A DNA stretch of 64,000 nucleotides, from the NCBI GenBank assembly GCA_023053685.1, contig JALIGW010000016.1, positions 9,231,001 through 9,295,000 on the forward strand. Direction: 5' to 3'. The translations under genes were made by a program, and so were the position numbers. The stretch comes from Diadophis punctatus similis. Lineage: Eukaryota; Chordata; Lepidosauria; Squamata; Dipsadidae. Below are positions 10,836 to 22,033 of this stretch, one piece after another. The notes beneath the pieces are model-generated. The model was not told where the DNA came from, ran no database searches, and was given only the letters and a program-made list of their open reading frames with translations. Within the stretch, counting starts at the first letter, position 1. Every line of letters starts with the position of its first letter.

Positions 10836-12984
10836 TTTTTTTAAAAATAAAAATAATCTTTATTTGATTTTTTTCTTTAAACACAATATATAAAAAACAA
10901 CATACAAAAACATACGACAAAACAAACATAGAAAAAACTAACCACTTTTACAGCTTTTTCATTACATTTTCGCTATTATTTACACGTTTCCGTATTTCTA
11001 CCTTTATTTTTGACTATCTCTATTTCCTTATATTTTTCTATACTAAATATGTTGAATCTCCCATTATATTTCCAGTTTCTATTTCTTATATTTTTATAAT
11101 TACATGTATATCTATTTATTTACAACACAGAGAAGAAAAAGAAGACCCCTTACATTTTCTTATTTGATGTTCCTATTTTATAACAATGTTTTGAATTTTT
11201 TGTTTCGTTCTAACCACTTGTACCATTTATCCCATACTTCGTTGAACTCCGTTTCTTCTTTATCATGCAATTCCATTGTTAATTTTCTCATTTTGGCACA
11301 TTCTAGAATTTTTCTCACATCCATCGTGGTTGTGGGGATACTATCCTGGCCACAGATGTTATGTGGAGTATTATGTATCTGTTTTCTTTTTTGATCTTTC
11401 CTCTTATAATTCCCAATAAGAATAATTCTGGCTTCATCTTGATCTCTTGTTGCACTATTTCTTCCAACCAATTTTTAAGTTTATTCCAGTATACTTTGAT
11501 TTTTGGACACGTCCACCAAAGATGATAATATGTCCCTTGTTCTTTGTTACATTTCCAACATTTTGCAGACAGAGTCGGGAACATTTTTGCCAATCGTGCC
11601 GGAGGTAAATGCCATCAGTAAAACATCTTGTAAATATTTTCTTTATATGTTACCGCCATAGTTAATTTATAATTTATTTCCCAAATTTTGTCCCATTCTA
11701 CCAAATTAATTGTGTATCCAAAATTTTGTGCCCAGGCAATCATTGTCCCCTTGACCGTTTCTTCTTCCATTTTATATTGTAGGAAAAAGTTGTATATTTT
11801 GGATATCATTTTTTCATCTGGTCCCAACAGTATTTTATCCAATCCTTGTTCGTTTTGAAATCCAAATTGTGTTATGTCTTTTTTGTATCTCAATTGGATT
11901 TGTAAATAATGCCACCAATCAAGGTCTATTTCTATTAATTTAAGCTCTTGTTTTGTTCTAAGGTTTTCTTGTTCGTCCAGTATTTGTTTGTACGTTACCA
12001 TCTTTTTCTCATCTAATAAGTTCGGATAGATTATTGCTTCTATTGTCGATATCTATTTTGGGATTTTTCTGTAGTGTTCATTCTTAATTTTTAGCCAAAT
12101 CTCTAACAGTGCCCCTCTTATTTGATGTCTTTGAAAATATGCATGTATTTTATGTTTCTCTCCCCCATATGAACGTGTGCCAACCAATTTGGAGACCATA
12201 TCCTTCCATTGTTAGGATCCATTTGTTTTTAAGAATGATCCATTCCCTCAACCAATTTAATGCTGCCGCTTGATAATAGGCTTCCCAATCAGGGAGCCCA
12301 GATCCACCTTTCTTTCTATTGTCTTGCAGTAATTTCATCTTAATCCTCACCTTTTTTTTTTACCAGATAAATTTTAAAATCATTTTATTCAATTCTGTGA
12401 AAAAAAAATCCTCAATTTTACTGGGGCAACCTGGAATAAAATCAGTATCTTAGATATAATATTCATGTTAACTGCCGCTATTTTGCCCATTAATGATAAT
12501 TGTAATTTTGACTAGTTGCCCAAATCTTTATGTATTTTCTGTATCAATTTTGTGAAATTTTCTTCCTTTATCGAACTACATTTTGCCATTAACCATAGAC
12601 CTAAATATTGCACTCTTTTTACAATTTTAATACCCAATGTTTTTTCCAATTTCACATTTTATTTTTCTGTTAAATTTTTTGTTATTATTTTTGTTTCTTA
12701 TTTATTTATTTTTAATCTCGCTACTTTTCCGAATTTCTCTATGTCTCTAATTAAAATTGGTCCTATCTCCAGGGGGTCTTCAATGATAAATGCCATGTCA
12801 TCAGCGAATACCTGTACTTTATATTCTTCTTTCCTTATTTTAAGCCCTTTTATGTCTTGATTATTTCTTATTAATCTTAACAAGACTTCTAACACCAATA
12901 TAAATAAGAGCGGGGATAGAGGGCATCACTCACGTACTCCTTTCATTATGTTTACTGTTTCTGTCAGTTCGTTATTTACAGGGA
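10836..12984 (-). mobile_element. L1 LINE, 5'-truncated, with 11-bp TSD
   Basis: The minus-strand insertion is flanked by gaaagtatttc at 10825-10835 and 12985-12995. The 3' side carries aataaagattatttttattt and an A-rich tail beside the left duplication, as expected for target-primed reverse transcription. The interior encodes the last third of L1 ORF2. About 2.1 kb remain; the 5' part was never copied. Confidence 0.85.
11178..12960 (-). pseudogene. L1 ORF2 C-terminal half, broken
   Basis: Reading leftward from about 12960: reverse transcriptase motif VFADDMAFI (catalytic FADD, near 12790), then KIRKEEYKVQ and KFGKVARLKINK; further on GLPDWEAYYQAAALNWLREW (near 12280), VEWDKIWEINYKLT (near 11690), and the C-terminal cysteine cluster KCWKCNKEQGTYYHLWWTCP (near 11540). 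The pieces lie in several frames with multiple stops, so it is dead. It is the 3' half of ORF2; the endonuclease is missing. The related copy at 35904 is in + orientation. Confidence 0.8.
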
Positions 12985-13098
12985 GAAAGTATTTCATGCA
13001 CTTCTTTCATGTTATAGGAAAATGGTTCTAATTTTTTCTATTATTTCTGGACTGAATTTAAAAAGTTTGGCAAACTACCTTCACTTGTAGGGTAAGAT

Positions 13099-13368
13099 CA
13101 GGGGTGGGCTGCTGGGGGGTCGCAGGGGTTTGGGAGAACCTCTAGCTAAGATTCTGTGCAGTTCGGAGAACCCCCAAATCCCACTCCTGGCTGGCCCTGC
13201 CCCGCCCCGCCCACCCCACCCTGCCCCTCCCAGGAGTTCTCACTTGACCCATTTTGGATGCAGGTAAGTGCACGCCGCGTGCAGAGGCTCGGGGAGGACG
13301 AAAAACGAGCCTACTGGAAGTTCGGGAAGGCCAGAAACAGGCCCGTTTCCAACCTCCAGAAGGCCCTG
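13099..13368. mobile_element. hAT-like insertion with perfect 8-bp TSD
   Basis: It starts caggggtgggctgctgg and ends aaggccctg. It is flanked by ggtaagat at 13091-13098 and 13369-13376, an exact 8-bp duplication. The interior shares aacgagcctactggaagttc-type sequence with the element at 9352, so it is a GC-rich relative with a degenerate right terminus. Confidence 0.75.
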
Positions 13369-13384
13369 GGTAAGATACTTAGGG

Positions 13385-13785
13385 GGACTGGAGGCTAAAA
13401 CATGTGAAGAATGGTTGCAGATATAGGATATATCTAACTTAATGAAAAGACGCATTAGGGGTGACATAATAGCAGTGCTCCAATATCTAAGGGGCTGCTA
13501 CAAAGAAGAGGGGGTCAACCTATTCTCCAAAGCACCTTGAAGGCAGGATAAGAAGCAATGGACGGAAACTAATCAAGGAGAGAAGCAAACTAGAATTTAG
13601 GAGAAATTTCCTGACAGAACAATTAATCTAGAACAGTTGCCCTAAAGTAGAACAACTTACCTCCAGAACTGGAGGCTTTTAAGAAGAGATTGGGAACCAT
13701 TTGTCTGAAATGTTATAGGGGTTCCTGCTTCAGCAGGGGTTTGACTAGAAGACCTCCAAAGTCCCTTCAAACTCTGTTATTCTGT
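13385..13785 (+). mobile_element. CR1 LINE 3' UTR fragment
   Basis: It carries attaggggtgacataatagc, agaccttccagg-like blocks and the 3' end gactagaagacctccaaagt, cccttcaaactctgttattc. This is the common amniote CR1 3' end. It is diverged and non-coding. Confidence 0.8.
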
Positions 13786-14901
13786 TTGTGCAAAGTCATC
13801 CTTATGAACAGATAGAATAGAATCTACTGCAAGTGGCAGATAAAGGAAAAAATAGTAAATTACTTAAAATGCAATTGTAACATATTTGCCCAAAAGGAAG
13901 CTGACCTTAAATTTAAGAATATCCAGACAAAAATAAAAAAATAAATAGAAAAAAACCAAATTAAAAACTCAGGCAAACAAGGCTATGCAATGATCAGATT
14001 CCCCACCCTGTTAACCTAAAATATCTAAATCCCCAATCCTGGAGATTTCCTCCTTCTATAAAAATGTTCATGTGACATAGTTGTATATGGATAAATGTTT
14101 ATTTGTATAACTACTGGAAATAACAATCCAAAATAAGAGACCAGGATAAACAAATCACATTAACTGAATGAATATCCTTCTGATTAAAATTAACTGATCT
14201 TAAAATAAATCTCCTTTATACATTCACTGATTTTTCCCATCTCCAAATTCTCCTCAACACCCAAACTATACTCATAGCACAACAAAAACAAAACCAGAAT
14301 GATATATACTGTAAAAACGGGCCAGGGGAAAACGAACTTAGAGAGGAAGAGAAGACAAAGGGAGAAACACATTAGATGGTGTTGGGGTGAGAGAAGGTGT
14401 AAAGAAGAAGAAGAAAAGAGAGAGAGGTTGTACAAAAGTTATATTCAACAGATCTCCAAAGCTAAGCAAGATCAGCCTAGTGGGTGGAAATCCCATGCCA
14501 TAGTCCAGACTGGAACGTAAAAACATTTATCCATGGAATCACTAAGAATCAAGTTCAGCTTAACCGAATCCTTACCTTTACGGTTGTCACAGCAAGTAGC
14601 AGCATCTAGCTGACTTAGTTAATCAACTTATCAGGTTATTTATTATTTATTTTATTTAATAAAATAAATATTTTATGAAATATTTTATTTTTATTTAGTT
14701 TGTCAAACATTTACGAGATAACAGGTATAAGTATAAACATGGACATGAACACAGGACATGAGTACGAATAAATGGGGACAGTAGGACAGGGACGGTAGGC
14801 ACGCTGGTGCGCTTATGCACGGCCCCTTACAGACCTCTTAGGAATGGGGTGAGGTCCACAGTAGACAGTTTAATATTAAAGCTATGGGGTTAAGACTTAA
14901 A
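13786..14901. other. Unassigned DNA
   Basis: AT-rich, with purine-rich and TTTAT-rich patches around 14300-14420 and 14640-14700. No recognised gene or repeat ends. Confidence 0.4.
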
Positions 14902-15055
14902 GATAGATTAACAGAGTTGGAAGGGACCTTACAGGTCATCTAGTCCAACCCCCTGCCCAAGCAGGAGACCCCACATCTGCCTCTACCTAGGATTGAACTC
15001 ACAACCTCCTGATTGTGAGGCAAGAACTCTACCTCTAGGCCACAGCAGCTGGGTA
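14902..15055 (-). mobile_element. tRNA-headed SINE with a CR1-type 3' tail
   Basis: On the minus strand a tRNA-like head (A box tggcctagaggtagag; B box ggttgtgagttcaatcc) leads directly into gttggactagatgacctgta and ggtcccttccaactctgtta, which is a CR1 3' end. A shared 3' end explains how such a SINE borrows CR1 machinery. Confidence 0.75.
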
Positions 15056-15847
15056 GATAGGGGCTTGGATAAAATATGGCTGTAAAATAGGAAGTTTAAA
15101 AATATATATTTGAAAAAGACAATAGAAACTGACTCTCTACTATGCCAAAAGAATTGCATGGATTTGTCCATGTACAATAAGTCACCACAAAATGAACTCC
15201 ACTCAATAGCCTCTTTACTTTTTATTTATTCATGGATATTTATAGTGAGACTATATTCTGGGACTTAGAACAGTCATGACTAATTCACCAAGACTGCTTT
15301 GGATTTTATGGATACAGTCAGTAATATGTTTCCTTAAGGCTGGCATCACACATCATACTCAACTATGGATTTTTAAACAGGATGATACCACTATTAATTA
15401 CATTTACACATTGTGTTAAGCTGTACATTATAATTCATACACCTGGTGTTGCCAAGCCAAATAAACTATACTTTGGCTTAACATAAAATGGGAAGCTGTA
15501 ACGATAGCAACTAGGGTAGTAGTTCAGGTATGTGTCTAGCATGTATAATATGGAATCAATAACTCTTTCTGATCTATGGGCACCAAAGAGGGAAATAGGA
15601 AGGAAACATAGCTTACTATGAGTGCTTTGATAAATATTTTAAAATAGGACATTAACGGTAACCGGCATAGCTAAAAGCCTACTTCTTCTGAGGAATTTTA
15701 GAGTAGCAAGACTTCTGAGATGTTCTGTAGAACTGCTACATGTAACAATAGTGTGACTCATTATAAAAAGCTTTCATGGTGCAAAGGTTATTCCATAATC
15801 TGTATTATATAAATAAATAACTTGAAGTATAGCATGCTGATCTGAAC
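15056..15847. other. Stretch without recognised features
   Basis: AT-rich DNA with no supported feature. The last 8 bases are the target duplication of the next element. Confidence 0.4.
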
Positions 15848-16062
15848 CAGTGGTGGGTTGCTACCGGTTCGCCCCAGTTCAGGCGAACTGGTAGCGGCGG
15901 TGGCGGGAGGCTCCGCCCACCCACCCAGACATCATCACGGACTATCTGCGCATGCGCAGAAGGTTCTGCCCATGCGCAAAAGCGCCATGCGCAGAAGCGC
16001 CATGCATGAGCGCGCGTTCACAGTCCTGAAATGGTAGCAAAGGTAAGTGTAACCCACTACTG
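15848..16062. mobile_element. Non-autonomous hAT element with perfect TSD
   Basis: The left end is cagtggtgggttgctacc and the right end is gtaacccactactg. It is flanked by atctgaac at 15840-15847 and 16063-16070. The interior carries repeated gcgcatgcgcagaag-like units. A relative lies at 32056. Confidence 0.9.
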
Positions 16063-16095
16063 ATCTGAACTTAATCTTGTTGACTGAATCTACAT

Positions 16096-16678
16096 CAGGT
16101 AGTGTTTGACTTACAACCATTTGTTTAGTGACCATTCAAAATTACAAGGTACTGTTCCCTCTAAGCTGCGCAGCCACCCAGCCGCACACGTAACGAGAGA
16201 ATGTTGCGTGGAAGTTTCTAACTTCCACGTGGCATTTTCTAATGGCAGAGTCTGCGCGCCTGCACAGCCGCACACATGAAAAAAGAACACTGTGCGGCAG
16301 TTTCTAACTGCTGCACACCGTTTTTTGATGTTACAGGGAACATTGTTACAAGGTACTGAAAAAAGTGACTTAAGTCTAGTTGTCACACTTACTTTGCATT
16401 GCAGCAAACCTTCGGACATGTGATCAAAATTTTGGCATTTGACAACCAGAATGTATTTATGATGGTTGCAGCATTCTGGGGTCATGTGATCACCATTTGT
16501 GATCAGCCTGCTTCCAATGAGCAAAGCCAATGAGGGAAGCTGGATTTATTTAACAACCGCATGATTCATTTAACAACTGCTTGGCCAAAAGTCATGAAAC
16601 TGGCATGACTCATTTAGCTGTCTTGCTTAACAATGGAAATTCTGGTCCCAATTCTGGTTGCAAGTCAAGAACGACCTG
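16096..16678 (+). mobile_element. Tigger/pogo-like element, split by a hAT
   Basis: The ends caggtagtgtttgacttaca and tgcaagtcaagaacgacctg are inverted repeats, with TA after the right end. The body resembles the copies at 1974 and 50755. Removing 16150-16345 plus one target copy restores a continuous element. Confidence 0.65.
16150..16345. mobile_element. hAT element nested in the Tigger-like copy
   Basis: It is flanked by ttacaagg at 16142-16149 and 16346-16353. The right end agggaacattg and left end tactgttccct form a degenerate inverted repeat. The interior holds an imperfect duplicated module (cacgtaacgagagaatgtt / cacatgaaaaaagaacact). Confidence 0.85.
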
Positions 16679-16717
16679 TACTGCACAAAGCAATTGTTTG
16701 TTTACCTATTTTTTTTT

Positions 16718-16937
16718 CTTTTTACGTCCCTGTAATCTTAATTTGGGGTAGAGTTGGGATGACTGAATGGAGCTGAGCATTTATCAGCTGGATGCCCTTC
16801 CTAACACCTATGTGAAGTACCCAGGAGATATTTTCTCTTTGGGCTCTGAGAGAAAAACATCTGCCTTTACCTTGGATTGAACTTTCAACCTTCCGAGTGG
16901 GAAGTGAGTACCTTCACCCCTAGGCCACCATACTGCT
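16718..16937 (-). mobile_element. tRNA-derived SINE
   Basis: On the minus strand: head ggtggcctaggggtgaagg (A box), B box ggttgaaagttcaatccaag, then ggcagatgtttttctctcag and gaagggcatccagctgataa. The related head at 15055 has a different 3' end. Confidence 0.7.
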
Positions 16938-17428
16938 CTAATTGTTTCTTTACCTATGTTGGTTAAATATTTGTAACAGGCATGATTCAGATTCATGCAA
17001 AGCAATAGGCACATTCTAAGATCTCCAAGGGTACAGAATCCTGCCCAAAACTTGCCATTTTTCAGATTTCTCTCCTTGAAGTCTGGAAACAGTTAATCAA
17101 AATAACAAAAATCCAAGAGCTTAATAATATTTACACTAGAATTCCAAAGCCTATTTCAAATATATACACAGTCAAGGCAAGGCATTCTAATTGTTTCTTT
17201 ACCTATGTTGGTTAAATATTTGTAACAGGCATGATTCAGATTCATGCAAAGCAATAGGCACATTCTAAGATCTCCAAGGGTACAGAATCCTGCCCAAAAC
17301 TTGCCATTTTTCAGATTTCTCTCCTTGAAGTCTGGAAACAGTTAATCAAAATAACAAAAATCCAAGAGCTTAATAATATTTACACTAGAATTCCAAAGCC
17401 TATTTCAAATATATACACAGTCAAGGCA
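16937..17428. repeat. Perfect tandem duplication, 249-bp unit
   Basis: The 243 bases at 16937-17179 recur without a difference at 17186-17428, joined by six bases (aggcat). The unit is ordinary intergenic sequence and has no transposon ends. Confidence 0.97.
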
Positions 17429-17654
17429 TTCATTTCCTCCTGCTTTTTCTAAAGTACAGGGGGCAAAATGCTTGTCTTTTTCTATGAAGGCTGCATCTGT
17501 TTCAGCCATTGCAATCAGAGTGCAAAGAAACTCTTACAGCACTGAATTGTAATTATTACACAGAAAGGTAAAATTATTTAAAAATATATCTGACATAATA
17601 TTTTGAAGTGAATTAAACTGAGCTGAAATGTAATGTAATGTACATTTTTCAATT

Positions 17655-18456
17655 CAGGGAAGCTGTGGACGTAATGGGCCGCTGCCTGGACGATGTTAGG
17701 GTCTGGATGGGGATGAACCAGCTAAAACTTAACCCGGACAAGACTGAGTGGCTGTGGATATTGCCTCCCAAGGATTCTGTCAATTGTCCCTCCTTGGTTC
17801 TTGGGGGGGGGGAGAAATTAGCTCCCTCAGAACGGGTTCGCAATTTGGGTGTCCTCCTAGATCCACAGCTAAAATTGGAGCAACATCTTTCAGCTGTGGC
17901 TAGGGGGACCTTTGTACAGGTTCGCCTGGTGCACCAATTGCGACCCTACTTGGAGAGAGAGGCACTACTCACAGTCACTCACGCCCTTATCACCTCCCAG
18001 CTGGATTACTACAACGCGCTCTACATGGGGCTACCCTTGAAGAGTGTCCGGAGACTACAATTGGTGCAAAATGCAGCTGTGCGTGCCGTGGTGGGTGTGC
18101 CTAGGTACACCCACGTAACACCTATCCTCCGCCAGCTGCATTGGCTGCCCATTACTCTCCGGATCCAATTTAAGGTGTTGGTTTTGACCTTTAAAGCCCT
18201 ACATGGCTCAGGGCCAGGTTACCTTTGGGACCGCATCCTGCCGCATACCTCCCTACGACCGGTTAGGGCCCACAGAGTTGGTCTCCTCCTGGTCCCATCA
18301 ACCAAGCAATGCCGGTTGGCGGGGCCGAGGGGGAGAGCCTTCTCTGTGGGAGTTCCCTCCCTTTGGAACCAACTCCCTCCAGAGATCAGGACTATCCCTA
18401 CCCTGCTGGCTTTCCGTAAAGCAATAAAAACTTGGCTCTTCCGGCAGGCGGGGTGA
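17655..18456 (+). pseudogene. LINE ORF2: end of reverse transcriptase and C-terminus
   Basis: An uninterrupted frame of about 267 codons. It starts inside the reverse transcriptase thumb region (MNQLKLNPDKTEWLW; LGVLLDPQLKLEQHL) and ends with the L2-type C-terminal domain (NALYMGLPLKSVRRLQL, LRQLHWLPITLRIQFKVL, AIKTWLFRQAG). The catalytic YADD part and the endonuclease lie upstream of the truncation and are absent. The frame is intact although it has no plausible host function, so the insertion is young. The first codons before REAVDVMG belong to flanking DNA. Confidence 0.85.
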
Positions 18457-18645
18457 AAGTGAGACCAATCAGACTATATATGGGTCTCCCCCCTGGTTAT
18501 GAATGCTAGATGTTTTTTAACTTTTGTAGTTTTTAATTGTTATGATTTTATATTGATAAATGGATTTGACATGTTGTGAGCCGCCCAGAGTCCCCCGGGA
18601 GTTGGGCGGCATACAAATCTATTTAAATAAATAAATAAATTTAGT
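17655..18645 (+). mobile_element. L2-like LINE, 3' portion, long open frame
   Basis: This is the longest of the three L2-like 3' copies (others at 7938 and 55228). The ORF2 C-terminal part is followed by the 3' UTR with gttgtgagccgcccagagtc and an (aaat)n tail near 18640. Confidence 0.85.
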
Positions 18646-20087
18646 TGTTCTCCTGGGTCCACCTGCTTCTTCATCTTATCTCAACCTACTGCTTGAGATG
18701 CAACCTCTGACACTCCTTCCAAAAGTCCACATATGATCTTAAACCTAAAGGACTTTGTGCAGTCCTGCCATAGATCACAGTCTGTGGATAGACTTGGTGT
18801 ATTGTAGAGCCTCCAAAAGGCCTCTAGATCTATTCAATTTCCTTCTTGGCCCATCTCCTTCTTCAGTTAAGTCTCATAGAGAAAGTCATCCTTGGAGAAA
18901 CTCGGCACAAAACTTTTATGGAATGAAGTATTGTAGACTCACAAGTTTTGGTAGATTAACAAAAAGCAGGGTATACAAATAAAATGGGCCATCATTTTAT
19001 CATCATGTTTTCCTTTGTCCCCCACCACAGCCCATCTTTAAATGCCTCAGACTGCTTCCAGGGACATAGCTAAGTGTGATGAAGAGCCCTTTTTATCACA
19101 TTGTTGCGTATGCCACATAGTGCAGAAAGCTTTGTTTCTGCTTGGCCCATTTCCTCCCTGGAAAAGCAAACAGGATCATTTAAATGGGCCACGCTGAACT
19201 ATGGGAGAGCTGCTTTCTCCTTAATAGTAAGCATTCATCAAGCTTATCTCATTAGCAGCTTTGTTTAACCAAAGGATGGCTTCCCACCCCCTGAAAATAA
19301 ATAAATAAATAAAAAGAATAGAATGAGAAGAACAAATAGAATAGGGAGCTACAAAGGGAGAGAAAAATGCTGCATCTGCCAAGTTCAAACTTTCATTATG
19401 ATTCATGTGCAGTTTCTGAAATTTTCTCTGTTTTTTTTTTCAACAGCTCCAGGCAAAATCTAGATCAATCTGTTTTAGATGTTTGATTCATTGTTGTTGT
19501 TCGGCAGTCTGTCATCAATGCAAGGGCATCCGATTCTTGGGGAGGGACAGCACACCAGCTGTTAAATGTGTAATTCAGCCTCAGCGGATGGTGGCATCAC
19601 AGATGAAGAACATCAACAGAAGCATAATATATTCCTTGATCAGTTGCATACCATTAACTCATTGCCCAGAGAAAGGACAGAAGAGGGGAAGGATGTTCCA
19701 ACGTGGGCTTAATTTTGATGTTAATGTTTGCTCTTCACAACAGGTAGGAACATTCGGAGAGAAACGAGTGGAGGTGAATCTTTTCTTTTCTTCTTTTTCT
19801 TCTACCTATGCTCAAGAGTGGAAATCTACTCTCTCACAGAGTTTGTATAATGGTATGTGGGAATAAGCCTGAGAGATGGGGCAGAGGGGAAGAGCTGGAG
19901 TCAGGGCAATGATTGAATAACAGGCAGGTGACCATACAGAAGGAATGGGGTCATGGCAAACATCTCAAAAAGGGACTCTCCCTAGTACACAGCAGCCAAA
20001 GAGTGTGTCATAACCAATGGTTGTTAAGACAACCAGGAGATGGGACCCTTCACACACTCAGGATCTCAGGCCTGCCAGATCCTTAGG
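18646..20087. other. Stretch without recognised features
   Basis: About 1.4 kb. An ORF at 19483-19866 has no domain I recognise and no splice or start context to support it. No repeat ends were found. Confidence 0.4.
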
Positions 20088-20409
20088 CAGTTGTGGGATT
20101 CAGCCAGTTCGCACCAGTTTGGGTGAACCGGTTATTAAATTACCCCCTCCACTATCAAAGTGGATCCTGAGTGCTGCGCCACAATGGAGAAACGGGCAAC
20201 GGAGCGGCCGGCACAAGGGAAGGAGGAGGCCACTTTCCCTCTTTCTTCTCCCTGCTCCTCCTCCTTCCCTCGCCCAGGGTCAGGTTGATCATCGTGGGAG
20301 ACTTGTCCTGCATGTGTGGCAGAGCTGGAGGATGGGGATGGGCCATGCCTCCCACAACAGCCAACTTGACTCTGGGTGAATTGGTTGTTAAATTATTTTA
20401 ATCCCACCA
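20088..20409. mobile_element. hAT-like element, ends decayed
   Basis: It starts cagttgtgggattcagcc and ends taatcccacc. Inner termini ccagttcgcaccagtttggg and gaattggttgttaaattatt are mirrored (gaaccggttattaaattac on the left). Flanks tccttagg and ccattagg agree in 6 of 8 positions. GC-rich interior. Confidence 0.6.
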
Positions 20410-21079
20410 TTAGGTACATTCAAAAGACAAGCAGGGTCAGGGCAATCCTAATCTCTGGAGAGAGAATGTTCCAGAGTCAGATGCTATGACAGAAAAGATA
20501 CACATCCTTGGCCCCACCAACTGGCATTTCTTGGCTGATGGGACCTGCAATTTCTAAGAATTGCTTTGACAGACAGTCAACATTCTGTTACATTACCCTA
20601 CTAGCAACAAAGATCATTCCAGAAATCCAAGTAGGTTTAGTTCCTGAATTGGCCATCCTCAGTTTTCCCTCTCTTCTACCTCATACTTTTTTCATTATTT
20701 CTTTTTTCCCCAGTACATGCTGTTTTTCTCTGCCCCCTTTCTTTTCCTCTTTCTTTGCCCAACCAGACATCAGAGTCCCACTTTCATTGCTTCTTTTAAA
20801 CTTTTTCTTTTTTTAAAAAAAATGGGTGTACTGCCTGCAGCGCTTTTCATTTCTGTAGCGTCCACAGGGTGCCAAAATGCAATTCAATATTAAATTATTA
20901 TTTCTAAGTGGCATCAATCTTGTGCATCTCCTGAATGCAGTGGACAAGATTGCTGCAATATTGTGACACTTGGTAATTTTAACTACAGGGGATTGTGAGG
21001 GAAGGGAGGATAATGGTAATGATGGCTGGAAGACACTATGGTGGGGGTTGGGGTTGAGCTGTTGGAAGAGAGAATGTAG
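20410..21079. other. Unassigned DNA
   Basis: A T-rich and pyrimidine-rich tract at about 20690-20820. Otherwise no feature. Confidence 0.4.
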
Positions 21080-21527
21080 AAATATGTCCCTACCTCAAGC
21101 ACACCAATATTTCCTTCTGAGACTGTCATCCATATTGCTAGGTGCCCATCTCAGGCTGATACCACTGGATATGTCTGTAATAAATCTAATGTCATCTGTA
21201 ATGATATTGTGGATAAGGGCATGGCTATGGCCTGTATCACCAAATCCTACCTGAACAGGAAAGGCAGAATATCCCTCAATGAGATTTTGTATATTGGAAG
21301 ACCCACCCATCACTGTCATCTGCACTTCCATAACTGTCTGGTTTGGTTCTGCAACTCAACAAATCAGACACAGACTTCAGAGGATAATTAGAACTGCAGA
21401 AAAAACAATTGCTACTAACCTGCCTTCCATTGAGGACCTGTATACTGTCAAAAAGAGGGCTGTGAAAATATTTACAGACACCTCACATCCTGGACACAAA
21501 CTGCTTCAACTCCTACCCTCAAAATGA
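21080..21527 (+). pseudogene. CR1/L3 LINE ORF2 C-terminus, frameshifted
   Basis: Recognisable peptides are TVWFGSATQQIRHRLQRI, RTAEKTIATNLPSIEDLY and SHPGHKLLQLLPSK, the C-terminal domain of CR1-group LINEs. Upstream coding remnants (21095-21300) are in other frames with stops. Reverse transcriptase and endonuclease domains are missing. Confidence 0.75.
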
Positions 21528-21900
21528 CGCTATAGAGCACTGCACATCAGAACAAATAGACACAACAGTTTTTCCCCGAACGCCATCACTCTGCTAAAGA
21601 AATAATTCCCTCAATACTGTCAAACTATTTACTAAGTCTGCACTAATATTAATCTTCTCACCGTTCCCATCACCCATCTCCTCCCACTAATGATTGTATG
21701 ACTGTAACTTTGTTGCTTGTATCCTTACGATTTATATTGACTGGTTCCTAATATGATTTGATTGCTTATTTGTACCCGGATTATCATTAAGTGTTGTACC
21801 TTATGATTCTTGATGAACTTATCTTTTCTTTTATGTACACTGAGAGCATATGCACCAAGACAAATTCCTTGTGTGTCCAATCACACTTGGCCAATAAAGA
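21080..21900 (+). mobile_element. CR1/L3-type LINE 3' portion (snake type)
   Basis: The end of ORF2 (to about 21527) is followed by a 3' UTR ending ccaatcacacttggccaata, which runs straight into an ATTCT array. Copies of the same 3' end lie at 10040 and 63690. Confidence 0.85.
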
Positions 21901-22033
21901 ATTCTATTCTATTCTATTCTATTCTATTCTATTCTATTCTATTCTATTCTATTCTATTCTATTCTATTCTATTCTATTCTATGCCATGCCATGCCATGCC
22001 ATGCCATGCCATGCCATGCCATGCCATGCCATG
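21901..22033. repeat. (ATTCT)n followed by (ATGCC)n
   Basis: About 16 pure ATTCT units (21901-21982) are directly followed by about ten pure ATGCC units (21981-22033). The array continues the LINE tail. The switch is abrupt and both halves are free of interruptions. Confidence 0.95.

Noticed and set aside
19483..19866. 127-codon ORF
   Set aside because: No domain, no support from neighbours, plain AT-rich flanks.
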